Shown here: piece by piece, positions 35,320 to 48,000 of the stretch
How the letters are laid out: every line of letters begins with the position of its first letter
How positions within the stretch are numbered: position 1 is the stretch's first letter
Assembly: GCA_002794775.1 (NCBI GenBank)
Contig: NBAY01000061.1
Location: forward strand, 186,001-250,000
Direction of reading: 5' to 3'
Origin: Porodaedalea pini
Taxonomy: Eukaryota > Basidiomycota > Agaricomycetes > Hymenochaetales > Hymenochaetaceae
DNA: 64,000 bases
Translations under genes and position numbers: made by a program
Notes under the pieces: model-generated
Database searches by the model: none
The model's input: the letters and a program-made list of their open reading frames with translations, nothing else
What the model was told of the DNA's origin: nothing

Positions 35320-38300
35320 CCCTCCCCCTCAAGGTTGGGTGTCCCAACCAACCAAGATTGTGGTTGTCTGGCTCAGTGTTAACAAAGAGTGGACAGAGTC
35401 GTTGGTGAGGGATGTCGAGTTTTTGAGGAGCGCTGGAATGTTTTTGATAGAATTCATCGATTGCCTCCTTTGCATTCTCACCAAAGTCCATCTTAGGCTG
35501 CCAAGTCAGTTCATTGTACCCGACCCACTTAATGAGGTACTGTAGTTTTCCTCGGTGCAGACGTGAGTCGATGACCTCTTCGACCTCATACTCCTCCTCA
35601 TTGTCGACAATGTCTGGCGGCGGCAGTGGTGGCTGTTTCTGACTTTTGAAGGACGGTTCGACGGCAGGTTTTAGCAAGGCCTCATTGAAGACAGGGTGGA
35701 CCTTTTTCCATCATTTCAGGAGCTTGAGCTTGTATGCGCTTGCTCCTACCTTGTTAATGATGTCAAAGGGGCCATACCACTTGTCGGCCAGCTTCTTTGT
35801 TGGCGAATCTGTGCTTATGTTTTGCCCGTCGAGGAAGACCTTGTCTCCAGCCTTATACTCCACTGAAGTTCCTGCTGTCTGGTCATGGTAGTGCTTCATG
35901 TCCTCCGCTGCCTTGATCAGATTGTCCTTCATGATGTGATGAGTCTCCTTGATGTGCTTTGCAAATTCTTCTGCCGACATGTTGGCAGAGGAGGTTCACG
36001 TTGTGTCAAAGCCCATGGGGTGACGTCCTGCATTCACATAGAAAGGAGACATCTTCATTGCCGAGTGTTCACAGTTGTTATACATGAACTCTGCAAGTGG
36101 GAGCCAATCCTTCCAGTCTGATTGCTGATGGTTGACAAAGAGTCGAAGATACTGTTTGAGCTCTTGGTTAACACGTTCCGTCTGACCGTCCATCTGTGGG
36201 TGGTATGCCATTGATGGGTTCCCTTCGATGTGTAGGAGTTTATATAGTTCCTTCATCATCAAGGCATTGAACTGTGTGCCACGTTCATAGATGATCTTCC
36301 TGGGTAGACCGTGCAGATGAAAGACGTGATCCTGGTACAGTTGAGCCATGCCTTCAGCCAAGAGTTTCATTGTTGTTGGGATTGCATGCATCTGCTTTGA
36401 GAATCTGTCCACAAAGATGCAGATCACATTATGTTCCTTTGAGTTTGGGAGCTCTCTAATGAGATCGACTGTGACAATTTCCCAAGGACCATCAGGAACC
36501 GTGTTCAGATGGAGTGGCCTTGATCTTGATGTCCTCAGAGCTTTTGTTCGCTGACAGCGATCACATCCTCGAATGTATGCTCGAACATCAGAGAACACTG
36601 ACGCCCACCAGAAGTCCCACCTGACCAGTTCTACCATCTTTGATGCTCCCAGATGTCCAGCCAGCACCGAGTCATGACACTCCTGCAATATGGCCTCCTT
36701 CATTGTCGAGGGCACATACACCTTGCCCTTTATCTGCCACAACCCTTTGACCTCTGTCATACCTGTCGGCCTCTCCGATTCATCCTGCGTCTTCTGTGCT
36801 TCACCCACTTGTTCCACCACCTCATCATGTGACGTCCTTACTACCCCACAGTTCAGCCACTTTTCCTTGATGAACATGACCCCATCATTGTCATTCTTGC
36901 CCTCATCATATCCCGCCTTGCATGACAGCAGGTCGGCCTTGCCCATGGTCTTCCCCAACTTATGTTTGAGGTGGAAGTCAAACTCCTCGAGTTCCGTCCA
37001 CCAGCGAGCTTGACGATAGCTCAGTTTTTGCGCTGACCTGAAGTACATGAGGTTAGCATGGTCGGACCAGATCTTGAACTTGTGTTGGGTGCCTAGGAGG
37101 TATTGTCACCACTCCTTTAGTGCCAAAACAATTGTGAGCATCTCCTTGTCGTAGATCTCATAGTTTCATTCCACCAGTAGTAGCGCCTCTGACCTGTAGG
37201 TGATCACCCTCCACTTGCCTTCCTGCTTCTGCAATAACACGCCTCTGAGCGCAAAGTTCAACGAGTCCACCTCTATGTGGAAAGGGCTCTCATTGTTGGC
37301 AATTGCTAGGACTGGAGGTGAGCTGAGATGATGCTTCAGTTCCTCGAACGCTTCTTGCTGTTCAGTTTCCCATACCCAGCCCTTCTTGCCTGTCAGTGAC
37401 ATCAGCGGTTGGACCACTTTTCTGTAGTCCTTGATAAACTGTCAAAGCCAGTTACCCATACCAAGGAACTTTTGAAGTTCCTTGAGATTCCTAGGTGCGG
37501 GCCAGCTAGTGATCGCTTCCATCTTCACCGGGTCAGCCTTAAGCTCACCATTGCTGATGATGTGGCCAAGGTATTTAACAACCTTGATGTCAAACTCACA
37601 TTTCTCTGGTTTCAGATACAGGCCATTCTCTTGAAGGATCTGAAGTACACACCTCAACATCTCAATGTGCTCCTCAATGGTTTCCGAGAGGATCAGGATG
37701 TCATCGAGGTAGATGATGATCAGGTTTGCATAGATCAGGTCCTTGAAGATGTGGTTGACAAATGCCTGGAATGTCGCCGGTGCATTGCAGAGACTGAAGA
37801 ACATCACTGTCAGTTTGAAAAGACTCATGTTTGTGTGGAAAGCTGCCTTCCACTTGTCACCTTCACAGATCTGGATGTTGTAGTATCCCCATCTTAAGTC
37901 AAGCTTCATGATGAACTTTGCTTTCTTGACCTTGTCAACTAATTTGTCGATGAGGGGGAGAGGGTACTTGTTCTTTATCATGCCCTCATTGAGTTTCTGG
38001 TAATCCTGAATCGGGTATAGGGACTTGTCAGCCTTCTTGATGAAAAAGAAGGGTGACGCCATTGGTGATATTGACTTTCGTATGCAGCCCGACTTCAAAT
38101 TCTCCTCGAGGAAATCCTTCAGCGACTGTTGTTCTGTCGGTGTCAGTGGATAGATTAGACAGTCACTAGGCTTGAAGTTGAGTTTCAGGTTGATGACATA
38201 ATCCCATGGTCAATGTTCCGGCAATTTCTCGAATCCCTTCTCTGAGAAAACGTTGGCATAGTCATTGAGATATGCAGGCCAGGATGCCTTGTCCATTCGC

Positions 38301-38780
38301 ACTTCTCACACCCTCCTCATCTCTTCCACAGCCTCCTTCTCAATCATGCATTCCTCTGGGCAGCGGGTGAATCCAATTGATCCTCTCTTCCAGTTGACCT
38401 CTGGGTTATGACATCAAAGCCAGTCGTATCCTAGGAATGTTTGAAGATGCCAGGGATGTCACCACAAGGATGATCCTTTCCTTGTGATGTCCAATCATTA
38501 GTTCAACATCAATGTATTCCTTGATCAAGCCAGCCTCATTGTGTGTGCCGTCAGTGTTGAGCACCACGAGGGGCCTGATATAGCACTTGGTCTCCAACCT
38601 GTACCATTCAATGAACCCTATGTCAATACATGATCCCGTGCACCCCGAATCCACAAGGGCACGTGCATCCACTTCTCTCATCTCACCCACTATACTGTGT
38701 CCAACGTTCAGGAGGAGGTCCAGCTGGTGTCCACCAGTTCCCCTCATGAACAACTGTTCATATACGTTGTCCTCATTCAC
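35320..38780 (-). pseudogene. pol region of E1 (protease, RT, RNase H, integrase, chromodomain)
   Basis: The protease lies at about 38,780-38,500, with the active-site-like LVDSGCTGSCID. Reverse transcriptase is at 38,098-37,442: FFFIKKADKSL, YPLPLIDKLVDKVKKAKF, then the catalytic IIYLDDILILSE and GHIISNGELKAD. RNase H sequence spans about 37,420-37,020. Integrase is in the 350-codon open frame 37,048-35,996, containing CDRCQRTKA, DLIRELPNSKEHNVICIFVD and MAYHPQMDGQTERVNQELKQ. A chromodomain follows at about 35,620-35,450 (EEYEVEEVIDSRLHRGKLQ, YLIKWVGYNELTWQP). Breaks between frames make it non-functional. The chromodomain places the family among chromoviruses, whose integrase tail targets methylated-histone chromatin. 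Confidence 0.9.
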
Positions 38781-39655
38781 ACCGGTGGGGGTCTCATATT
38801 TGGAAAAGTCATCAACACTGTTTGCATCTAGATGTTGTACAGGCGGTTGACTATATTTTAACGAATCCAGAATTGAGACCCCTTGAACTTCTTGGTCAGT
38901 CGCCCCGATGGCTATGCCTGACCACTCACAAAATCCTGCGAGTCAATGACCTCTTCATCATCACCTTCTTCTTCCACATAATCCTCCACTGTCATCTTCC
39001 GAGTGTCTATGACTTCCTTGAAAGCTGATTCCTTCATTGCACCTAGCTTGTCAGCGAGGAGGTGACGCTCACCTGGTGCCATCATCTGCAGCATATGCTG
39101 CACAATTGTCTTTCCCTGCAAGCACTTGTCCTTAAAGTGACCCAGCTGGCCACAGATCCAGCACGCCCGTCGTTGTTGCACCTCGTTCATCAAGACATCC
39201 ATTGGCTGACTAGTGTCTCCAAAGGTGATGCCAGTCACGTCACGCTTGTCGACATGGGGAGCCATGATCTTACGGCAAGCCAGGGGTGTCTGCTGTTGTT
39301 GCGGGCGCGGTGGAGGCAGAAATGTGCGGCCTCGTTGTATGGCCCAGATCTGTTGTTCACTGCGATTGATCTCAATCGCCTTCTTCTTCCAGTTGTCATA
39401 TGTCGTTGGGACTGGTGTTGACCTCAACACTCCATGGACCACCTCGATGTTCATTGCACGTTTCAGGTGGTCACAGATGATGGAGTTGTCCATCAAGCCT
39501 GCCATTGTGATGATTGTGTTGAGCTTCTGGAAGAACTCGTTGGCAGACAGGTCCTTCTGGACTTAGGTTTGGAAGAGTGCCAAGGCTTTCTCTTTCTGAT
39601 TCGGGTTGTCGAACAAGGCATCCAGCCATTCCTGGAATCTGGTCCAGCTGTCCGT

Positions 39656-40611
39656 TGTAGATCCTGTGTATGGGTTGTTTAGGATCAGTAGTTCGTTTGG
39701 GGATGTGTTTCCGTTGAGTTTTGCAGTAAATATATGCTCAGTATGAGCGCGGGAAAAACCCGGTACACGTCGGTACGTGTCGGTACGCGTCGGTACATGT
39801 CGGTACGCGTCGGTACATGTCAGTACGCGTCGGTACATGTCGGTACGCGTCAATACTGTAAGGTGCTCTGGACCCGATGTGAGTGTCGGTGCAGAGCCGG
39901 AACGAGTGAGATATCAAATCTGGTACGAGACAATAGTGATAGCAGAGACGAGAACAAGAATGAGACAAGAGATGAGACTGAAGATGAGGTTGCCACAAAA
40001 CTAACTGTTGCGGAGACTAACTGCACGCATGGAAGCTGCCCTATCTGAGGGGAACTCTGTGGTAGTTTTTTCCTCCCTTGCTACCTATGACAGGGAAGTC
40101 CCTAAATACAAGGTGCAAGAGATCTATCTACAGGAAAATTATTCCAAAGTGAGTATAATGTGCATACCGGATGAAACATAGAGCGTCGGAGAGAAAACAT
40201 TCAGAATGTAAGAGAAACATAGAAAATCAAAAGAAAACCTGTCCATGCGACAACTTCCCCATTTGCTTCAGTCCATCATCCGGTCATATCGCAGCTCCAC
40301 CAGAACTGAGATCCTCCAATCGGTGAGTCATCATCCATCATCGGGCAGATCTCCGGTACGTGTCCCAACTGACTCTGATGACATAAGCTTTCCGGTACGT
40401 CCCAAATTGCCAGGGGGATCTTCCTAGCGATCTGCTGATGTGATGTTGGGCAAATCATCCTGTGTCCGGTACGTGTTAGGCAAATCCTTCTGGGTCCGGT
40501 ACACGTCACGCCAATCCTTCTGAGTCCGGTATGCATCAATACCTGTCGGAATGTGCAACCGATGGCCTCTAGAGGGATCTGCAGTGGTTGGCCGCTCGTC
40601 GGAACTCTACA
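39656..40611. mobile_element. Solo LTR-like insert S1 (956 bp) in E1 gag
   Basis: It begins TGTAGATCCTG and ends AACTCTACA, so the ends are inverted (TGTAGA/TCTACA). It sits inside gag sequence that otherwise reads through. The flanks CCGT (39,652-39,655) and CTGT (40,612-40,615) look like a 4-base duplication with one C-to-T change. It shares start, end and several internal blocks with S2 at 43,125-44,516. No coding capacity is seen. I read it as a solo LTR or a short non-autonomous element. Confidence 0.72.
39762..39852. repeat. 10-bp minisatellite, unit GTCGGTACGY
   Basis: About nine head-to-tail copies alternate between GTCGGTACGC-type and GTCGGTACAT-type units. Further isolated copies of the core CCGGTACGTGT occur down the same insert (about 40,350-40,535), and a short run occurs in S2 (43,210-43,275). 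Confidence 0.9.
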
Positions 40612-41315
40612 CTGTGAAACTCACGATGCCATTCATCGTGAACTCCTTGATGTAGTTTAGCGCCCATGTCAACGTGTTGCCACCCTTGAGGTAGGAAAGG
40701 ATGAGGTAAATCTTGCTCGACGATGGGGGATACTTTGTAGGGTTCACTGAGACAAAGAGTGTGACTTCACGTCTGAAGTCAAAGTAATCATTGCCACCAG
40801 CAAATTTGTGTGGTCAGGCAATGTCAATATTGGGGTTCGGGGTGGCAGGGGCATGTGTTGCTTGATGAGTGAAGGCACCTGCAACAATGGCTGCGATCTG
40901 TTCCAGCTGTTGCTGGCTGAAACCTCCTGTCAACATCACTAGTTCAGGTGTAGGTGTCAAAGGTTCAGGGGGGCAGCGACAGGTCTCTACAGGTCTCGCG
41001 ATACGGCCCTGGAGTCAGAGGTAGAAGGACAGTAGATGTTGATACCGCAGGTGATGATGGTGTAGCTAGGGGCCACCTAGCTCTTCTTCCTTCTTCATCC
41101 GTCGAATACCAGCTGTGTCAGATATCACTCCACCAGATGTCATATACGACACCGCTATTGTTGGTTGCAACGTAGCCTGGTCAGTTTGGATCCCAACGTG
41201 CTGATGTCGGGAGGGCCCGTTGTTGTTTGTTGGTGAGATCTATCTTGATGATGGTGGGGGAACAGGGATTGGTTGTGTGTTAGATCCGGGGTTATGCCAA
41301 CATTGAACAGGTTCA

Positions 41316-41755
41316 TGTCAGGACTTGAACTTTTCCTTTCTTTTATTTTTCCTTTTATCATTTCTTTTCTTTTAAATCACTCCTTTTCATTATAATTAAT
41401 CATCTTTTCAATCATTTCCCACACTCCTTTCACATGACCTTCATTCGTTCCATTCTGCTCCCTTTACGTAATCTTAGACAATGGGGCAACCGGTTCTCAT
41501 GAGGTGATCACTGTATATAAGGAAGAGGAACTGCATCTGAACACCTGTTCTGCTTTTCCTCTTACCTCCATGATGACCTAGGTGAGACCGCGTCCCCCTC
41601 CTGTAGTAGAGTACATTGTATTAATCCTCTTACCTCCGTGATGACCTAGCCTGAGTATAGCGTGCCCCGAGTCCCCGCTCGAGTATAGCACATCCCAGAC
41701 GACAGTCAGCCCAGGCCTGCCCAGTCCGAGTCGTCTCCCAGACTCCTGCCTAACA
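41316..41755 (+). repeat. 5' LTR of element E2
   Basis: 440 bases, TGTCAGGACTTG...GCCTAACA. It has a TATATAA box at 41,514-41,520 and a probable transcript start around 41,545. Hand alignment to the 3' LTR gives about 18 mismatches, 17 of them transitions, with no gaps. Confidence 0.95.
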
Positions 41756-41756
41756 T

Positions 41757-41767
41757 AAAAGCAGAAC
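41757..41767 (+). promoter_or_regulatory. Putative self-priming primer-binding site of E2
   Basis: AAAAGCAGAAC begins one base after the 5' LTR. It is the exact reverse complement of GTTCTGCTTTT at 41,547-41,557 in the same LTR, 33 bases downstream of the start of the TATA box. This is the arrangement of Tf1/sushi retrotransposons, where the 5' end of the RNA folds back as the primer instead of a tRNA. E1 has the same match (49,295-49,305), and E0 has it with one mismatch. Confidence 0.72.
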
Positions 41768-43124
41768 CCCACCCAGGCTCATCCCCAGCATACGTTGTCA
41801 CTGTCGACTCGCCTTCACTCAGTCTAGAGGAGCACTCCCCTCGACGGACTGACGTGTAAAACCCCTAAACGACAACCCTCAACCCTGCCTGGACATTTTC
41901 GGACGTTTGTGTATTACATAAATTTCTCAACCGACCTTTCCCGACCCTGGCACTCTGCATAAGGCTCTGGTGGAGCACGCATCTGATGTGGATGTGGATA
42001 ACCAGATGAGTACAAGCATCTACAGCAATATCATTTGTAATCTCACTTGGCTCCTACCACCTCGTCATCAACTTCGCCGATGAACCTGTTCAATGTTGGT
42101 GTAACCCTAGATTGAATGAACAACCAATCCCTGTTCCCCCGCTGTCTTAGACAAGATAGATATCACCGAGGAACAGCATCGAACCCTCCCTTCATCAGCA
42201 CGATGGGACCCAGATCGACCAAGTTACGTTGCAACTGACAACAGCGGCATCATACACGAGATCTGGTACAGCGATATCAACAAGCATTGGTACTCAACGA
42301 CAGCAGAAGGGAAAAGAGCCAGGTGGTCCCCAGCTGTCCCTCCATCACCCACACCGTCAACGTTGACTGTGACATTACCATTGACCCCAGGTCCATACCG
42401 TGAGACCCGTAGGGACTCATCACCATTGACACCACCTGAACCTTCAACGCCAACACCCAAAACAATGTCGACAGGCTTCAGCCAACAGTAGCTAGAGCAG
42501 ATCGCAGCAATCATCGCAGGTGCATTCACTGCTGCTGCAGCAAACACCCTGGCAGGTCAAGGGGCTACCCTGACCCCCAATATCAACGTCGCCTGGCCAC
42601 GTGAATTCACTGGTGGTGATGATTACCTGGACTTCAAACGCGAGGTCCTTCTTTTTGTCTCTGTGAACCCAACCAGATACCCCATGTCAGAAAGTAAAAT
42701 CTACATTGCCCTCTCCTACCTAAAGGGTGGCAATGCAGTGACGTGGGTGCAGAACTACGTGGAGGAGTCGATGACAGCTGGCATTGTGACCTTCACTGAT
42801 AGTTGGACAAGATTCCAGGAGTGCCTCGATGCCTCATTTGACGATCCAAACCAGAAGGAAAAGGCGCTAGCAGAGTTCTGAACCAAGGTTCAGAAGGACC
42901 TCACCGCTGATGAGTTCTTCCAAAAACTCGATGTCATCATCACAAGAGCGGGTCTGACAGACAACAGCATCATCTATGACCACCTGAAGTGAGCAATGAA
43001 CATAGAGGTGGTCCGAGGAGTACTGAGGTCGACGCTGGTCCTAACAATGTACGATGCCTGGAAGAAAAAGGCCATCGAGATCAACCAAGGCAAACAACAG
43101 ATCTGAGCCATCCAATGAGGTCGT

Positions 43125-44516
43125 TGTAGATCCTGACTTAGGGGTGTCTGGGATCAGTGGTCCTTTTGGGGACGTGATCGTGTTGCTCTGGGAGGTTAGG
43201 GGTAGACTGCTGTGAGATCACTCGATGTACCGGTATGTGTCGGTACGCTTCGGTACGCGCCGGTACACGTCGATTTCAAGAACTAAGGTCGGGAACCCCT
43301 GACAGGTCTGTACTTGACCGGTACAGAGTCGGTATGCATGGGTAATCAACCCTGGTATGGTGTGATCATGACGAGCGACGAGGTTCGAGTTACGGAGTAA
43401 GAGATGAGAGATGGTTTTGAGAGACAATGTCATGGACGCTGTTTAATTATTTTTATTCTCTTATCATTTTCCCTTATCTTATCTTATCTTATCATATCTT
43501 ATCCACCCATCACTAATCACGCTTATTCCTGCTTACTCATTATTCATTACGCTCTTTCTCATACTATCCTTACTCACTGACCGATCCTATGATGTCGTTG
43601 TTCTATGAAGTTCCATGACGTTCTATCATCTATCTTTATGTAGTAGCTAATTCCCTGGTCCGTGCGCAACCTCTGAAGGGTATATAAGTAGGTAGTCCTC
43701 CTGTACTTATCCCTTAGTTTTGACCTGGTCAATTCTACCTAGCTATGTCCAGAAGCTGCCCCCCTACCTCTGCGCTGTGTCAGCTCCCCTGGCTCACTGC
43801 TCTCTCCCTCTTTCCTCTTCCTCTGACTGAGTTCTGCGCAACCCGGTTACCTTTTGTGTACCCATAGTCCGTCGCTGACAGACGAGATGCTAAGACGAAG
43901 ATGGAACGACTACGAGTTTCATGAGAACTAAGATGGATCGCACTCAAGTTACCCTATCTGAGGGAGGCTCTGCGGTAGAACTGACTTGTCCTCTACCTAT
44001 GACATGGGGTGCATATTTATACTAAGTCCAAAGATCTATCTACAGTTAATAATTTCCATACGGGCATAACGTGCATATCAGTTGAAACATAGAGAAGTCG
44101 AAGGGAAAAGTCATAGGTCATAGAGGTGCGCATAGAGTGCATAGAAATCAGAAGAACATAAGAAAAACATAAATCATAATGAAGAAAAATGTCCGCATCA
44201 CATCCGACCATACCGGTGCTCCACCAGAACTCAGATTGTCCAATCAGTATGTGGCTCCCATCATTGGACAGCAGTCCGGTACGCGTCTTGGCTGTATGCT
44301 CCATGTGACCACATCCCTAATCATCCAGATAAGATCTCTGGTACGTTCCGTCATGCCTTCAGAGGTCTCGGAACGTGTTGCTGACACGATCACGAGGTTC
44401 TGATTCGAAACCGGATGAATCAGATTGAGTCCAGTACTGATCGGTACGTGTCGGAACCAGTTCTTGAGTGCTTCTGGAGTGATCAGTGGTGATGGGATGA
44501 TCAGCACAGCTCTACA
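43125..44516. mobile_element. Solo LTR-like insert S2 (1,392 bp) in E2 gag
   Basis: Same family as S1: start TGTAGATCCTG, end GCTCTACA, with flanking TCGT on both sides (43,121-43,124 and 44,517-44,520). It contains a TATATAAGTAGG box at about 43,679 and a TATCT microsatellite (43,465-43,502). It also has CGGTACG repeats and the block CTCCACCAGAACT shared with S1. The internal promoter and TG...CA ends suggest a solo LTR. No ORF resembles a known protein. Confidence 0.72.
43465..43502. repeat. TATCT microsatellite
   Basis: Successive TTATC units inside insert S2. A simple repeat with no further meaning visible. Confidence 0.85.
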
Positions 44517-45065
44517 TCGTGTGTTCCCAACTCTGCCACACCTGCAGCAACAACAGGCACCCCCGGCTCACTGTCTGGCTGCGGTCCCACACATTGACAA
44601 GCATGACGCAACAGGCATCACTTTTGGAGGCACCGGACAACCAATAGACGTCTCGATGAATGAGGTGCAATGACAACAGGTGTGTTGGATCTGTGGCCAG
44701 CTGGGTCACTTCAAGGACATGTGCCTGCAAGGAAAGGGGATCATGCAGCGCATGCTGCAGATGATGGCACCAGGCAAACGTCGCCTCCTCACTGACGAGC
44801 TAGGTGCAATGAAGGAATTGGCATTTGAGGAAGTCGTAGACACTCAAAGGTCAACAGTGGAGGACTGTGTGGAGGAGGAAGGAGATGACAAAGAGGTTGT
44901 TGACTTGCAGGGTTTTGCGAGTGGTCAGGCGTAGCCATCGGGGCGACTGACCAAGAAGAACAAGGGACTTCAAATCCAGATCTGCTAAAATATAACCAAC
45001 TGTCTGTACAATATGTAGATGCAAACAATGTTGATGGTTTTCCCGATTACGAAGTCCCCACCGGT

Positions 45066-48000
45066 GTGAACAAGAACAACAAATGGAAGCAGCTGTTCAT
45101 GAGGGGAACTGGCGGACACCAGCTGGACCTCCTTCTGAATGTTGGATATAATGTAGCAGGTGAAATGAGAGAGGTGGATGTGCACACCCTTGTGGATTCA
45201 GGGTGTATGGGATCCTGTATTGATGTGAGGTTCATTGAGAGGTACAGGTTGGAAACGAAGCACTACATTCGACCCCTCGTGGTGCTCAATGCCGACAGCA
45301 TGCACAACGGGGCCAGGTTAATCCACAAATACATCGATGTTGAACTCATGATCGGTCACCACAAGGAGAGGATCGTCCTTGCAGTAACGTCCCTTGCATC
45401 GTCAAATATATTCCTGGGATATGACTGGCTTCAGCGTCACAACCCTGAGGTTGACTTGAAGACGGGTTCAATTGAATTCACCTGCTGTCCAGAGGAATGT
45501 GTGATCAAGAAGGAGGCTGTGGAAGAGATGAGGAGGGTGCAAGAAGTGTGAATGGACAAGGCATCCTGGCCCGCATATCTCGATGACTACACCGATGTCT
45601 TCTCAGAGAAAGGATTTGAGAAACTACCGGAACACTGCCCCTGGGACCACATTATTGACCTGAAACCCGACTTCAAACCCAGCAACTGTAAGATCTACCT
45701 GCTGACACCAACAGAACAGGAGTCGCTGAAGGATTTCCTGGAGGAGAACCTGAAGTCGGGCCACATACAAAAGTCAATTTCACTGATGGCATCACCCTTC
45801 TTCTTCATCAAGAAGGCCAACAAGTCCCTACACCCAATTTAGGATTATAGGAAACTCAACGAGGGCACGATAAAGAACAAATACCCTCTTCCCCTCATTG
45901 ACAAACTAGTTGACAAGGTCAAGAAAGCAAAGTTCATCATGAAGCTTGACTTAAGATGGGGATACTACAACATCTGGATCTGTGAAGGTGACAAATGGAA
46001 GGCAGCTTTCCACACCAACATGGGTCTTTTCGAACCAACGGTGATGTTCTTTGGTCTTTGCAATGCATTGGCAACATTCCAGGCATTCATCAACCACATC
46101 TTCAAGGACTTGATCTATGCAAACCTGATCATCATCTACCTTGATGACATCCTGATCCTCTCGGAAACCATAGAGGAACATATCAAGACATCGAGATGTG
46201 TACTTCAGATCCTTTGAGAAAATGGCCTGTACCTGAAACCGGAGAAATGCAAGTTCGACGTCAAGGTCATTAAATACCTTGGTCATATCATTGGCAACGG
46301 TGAACTAAAGGCTGACCTGGCAAAGACAGAAGCGATTGCTAGCTGGCCTGCCCCTCGCAACCTCAAGGAACTCTAAAAGTTCCTCGGAATGGGGAACTGG
46401 CTAAGGTGTTTCATCAAGGACTACAGCAAGGTGGTCCAACCACTAATGTTACTGATGGGAAAGAAGGACTGGGTATGGGAGACCGAACAGCAGGAAGCAT
46501 TTGAGGAGCTGAAGCGTCATCTCAGCTCACCTCCAGTCCTGGCGATTGCCAATGACGAGGGCCCTTTCTGCATAGAAGCGGACTTGTCGAACTTCGCACT
46601 TGGGGGTGTGTTGTTGCAGAAGCAGGAAGGCAAGTGGAGGGTGATTGCCTACAGGTCAGAGGCACTCCTACCGGCAGAACGAAACTATGAGATCTATGAC
46701 AAGGAAATGCTCACGATTGTTTCAGCACTCAAAGAGTGGAGGCAATACCTTCTCAGTGCCTGTCATAAGATTGAAATCTGGTCCGACCATGCCAACCTCA
46801 CGTATTTCAGGTTGGCGCAGAAGCTGAGCTACCGCCAAGCTCGCTGGCAAACAGAGCTCGAAGAATTTGACTTCCACCTCAAACACAAGTTGGGGAAGAT
46901 GATGGGCAAAGTGGACCTGCTATTGCACAAGGCAGGCTACGATGAGGGCAAGGATGACAATGATGGGGTCGTGTTCATCAAGGAGAAGTGGTTGAACCAT
47001 GGGGTGGTGAGGACATTGCATGATGAAGTGTTGGAAAGAGTGAGTGAAGCGCAGAGGGTGCAGAACGAGTCAGAGAGACCGGCAGGTATGATGAAGGTTG
47101 ACAGGCTGTGGCAGATGAAGGGCAAGGTGTATGTACTATTGACAGTGAAGGAGGCTGTATTGCAGGAATGTCACAACTCGGTCCTGGCCAGACATCCAGG
47201 AGCATCGAAAACGGTGGAACTCATGTGTCGTGATTTCTGGTGGACCTTGATGTTCTCAGACATGAGGGCATACGTCCGAGGATGTGATCAATGCCAACAA
47301 ATGAAGGCTTTGAGAATGTTGAGGTCGAGACCGCTTCATCCAAATGCGATACCGGAAGGCCCTTGGGAGATCGTCACAGTTGATCTCATCGGAGAGCTCC
47401 CAGACTCAAAGGGACACAATGCCATCTGCATCTTTGTAGACAGATTCTTGAAGCAGATGCATGTGATCCCTACGACAATGAAACTGTTGGCAGAAGGCAT
47501 GGCACAGCTATATTGGGATCATGTCTTTCGGCTACACAGTCTACCCAAGAAGATCATCCATGACCGTGGCACACAGTTCAATGCCTCAATGATGAAGGAG
47601 TTGTACAAGCTCCTGCACATTGAGGGCAACCCATCAATGGCATACCACCCACAGACGGATGGTCAGACGGAACGTGTTAACCAAGAACTCAAACAGTACC
47701 TTCGGCTCTTTGTTAACCATCGGCAATTGGACTGGAAGGACTGGCTCCTCCTTGCAGAGTTTGCATACAACAACTGTGAACACTTGGCGACAAAGATGTC
47801 TCCCTTCTATGCAAATACAGGACATCATCCTCTGAGCTTCGACGCGATGTGAACTTCATCCACTAACATGTCAGTGGAAGAATTCATGAAACACATCAAG
47901 GAAACTCATCATGTTACGAAAGACAATCTGGTCAAGGCGATGGAGGACATGAAGTGCTACCATGACCAGACAGCAGGAACTTCAGTGGAGTACAAAGCTA

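Larger units (their letters stand above)
38913..41315 (-). pseudogene. gag region and leader of E1, split by a solo LTR-like insert
   Basis: The longest frame, 39,505-38,912, includes EIVHGVLRSTPVPTTYDNW-like gag sequence and the zinc knuckle CWICGQLGHFKDKC (CCHC). The N-terminal half lies beyond the insert (about 41,220-40,612) and is read from sequence matching E0 and E2 gag. Frame breaks are present. Confidence 0.82.
42461..44934 (+). pseudogene. gag of E2, split by insert S2
   Basis: The frame opens near MSTGFSQQ and runs through PREFTGGDDYLDFKREVLLF and a 72-codon open piece at 42,663-42,881, then after stops to about 43,124. After S2 it continues at 44,517 with HIDKHDATGITFGGTGQP and the CCHC knuckle CWICGQLGHFKDMC, ending DLQGFASGQA at 44,934. 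In-frame stops are mostly TGA where the sister copies have CGA. Confidence 0.85.

Noticed and set aside
39762..39852. CRISPR-like array
   Set aside because: The 10-base units are contiguous without spacers, and the genome is eukaryotic; it is a minisatellite inside a mobile element.
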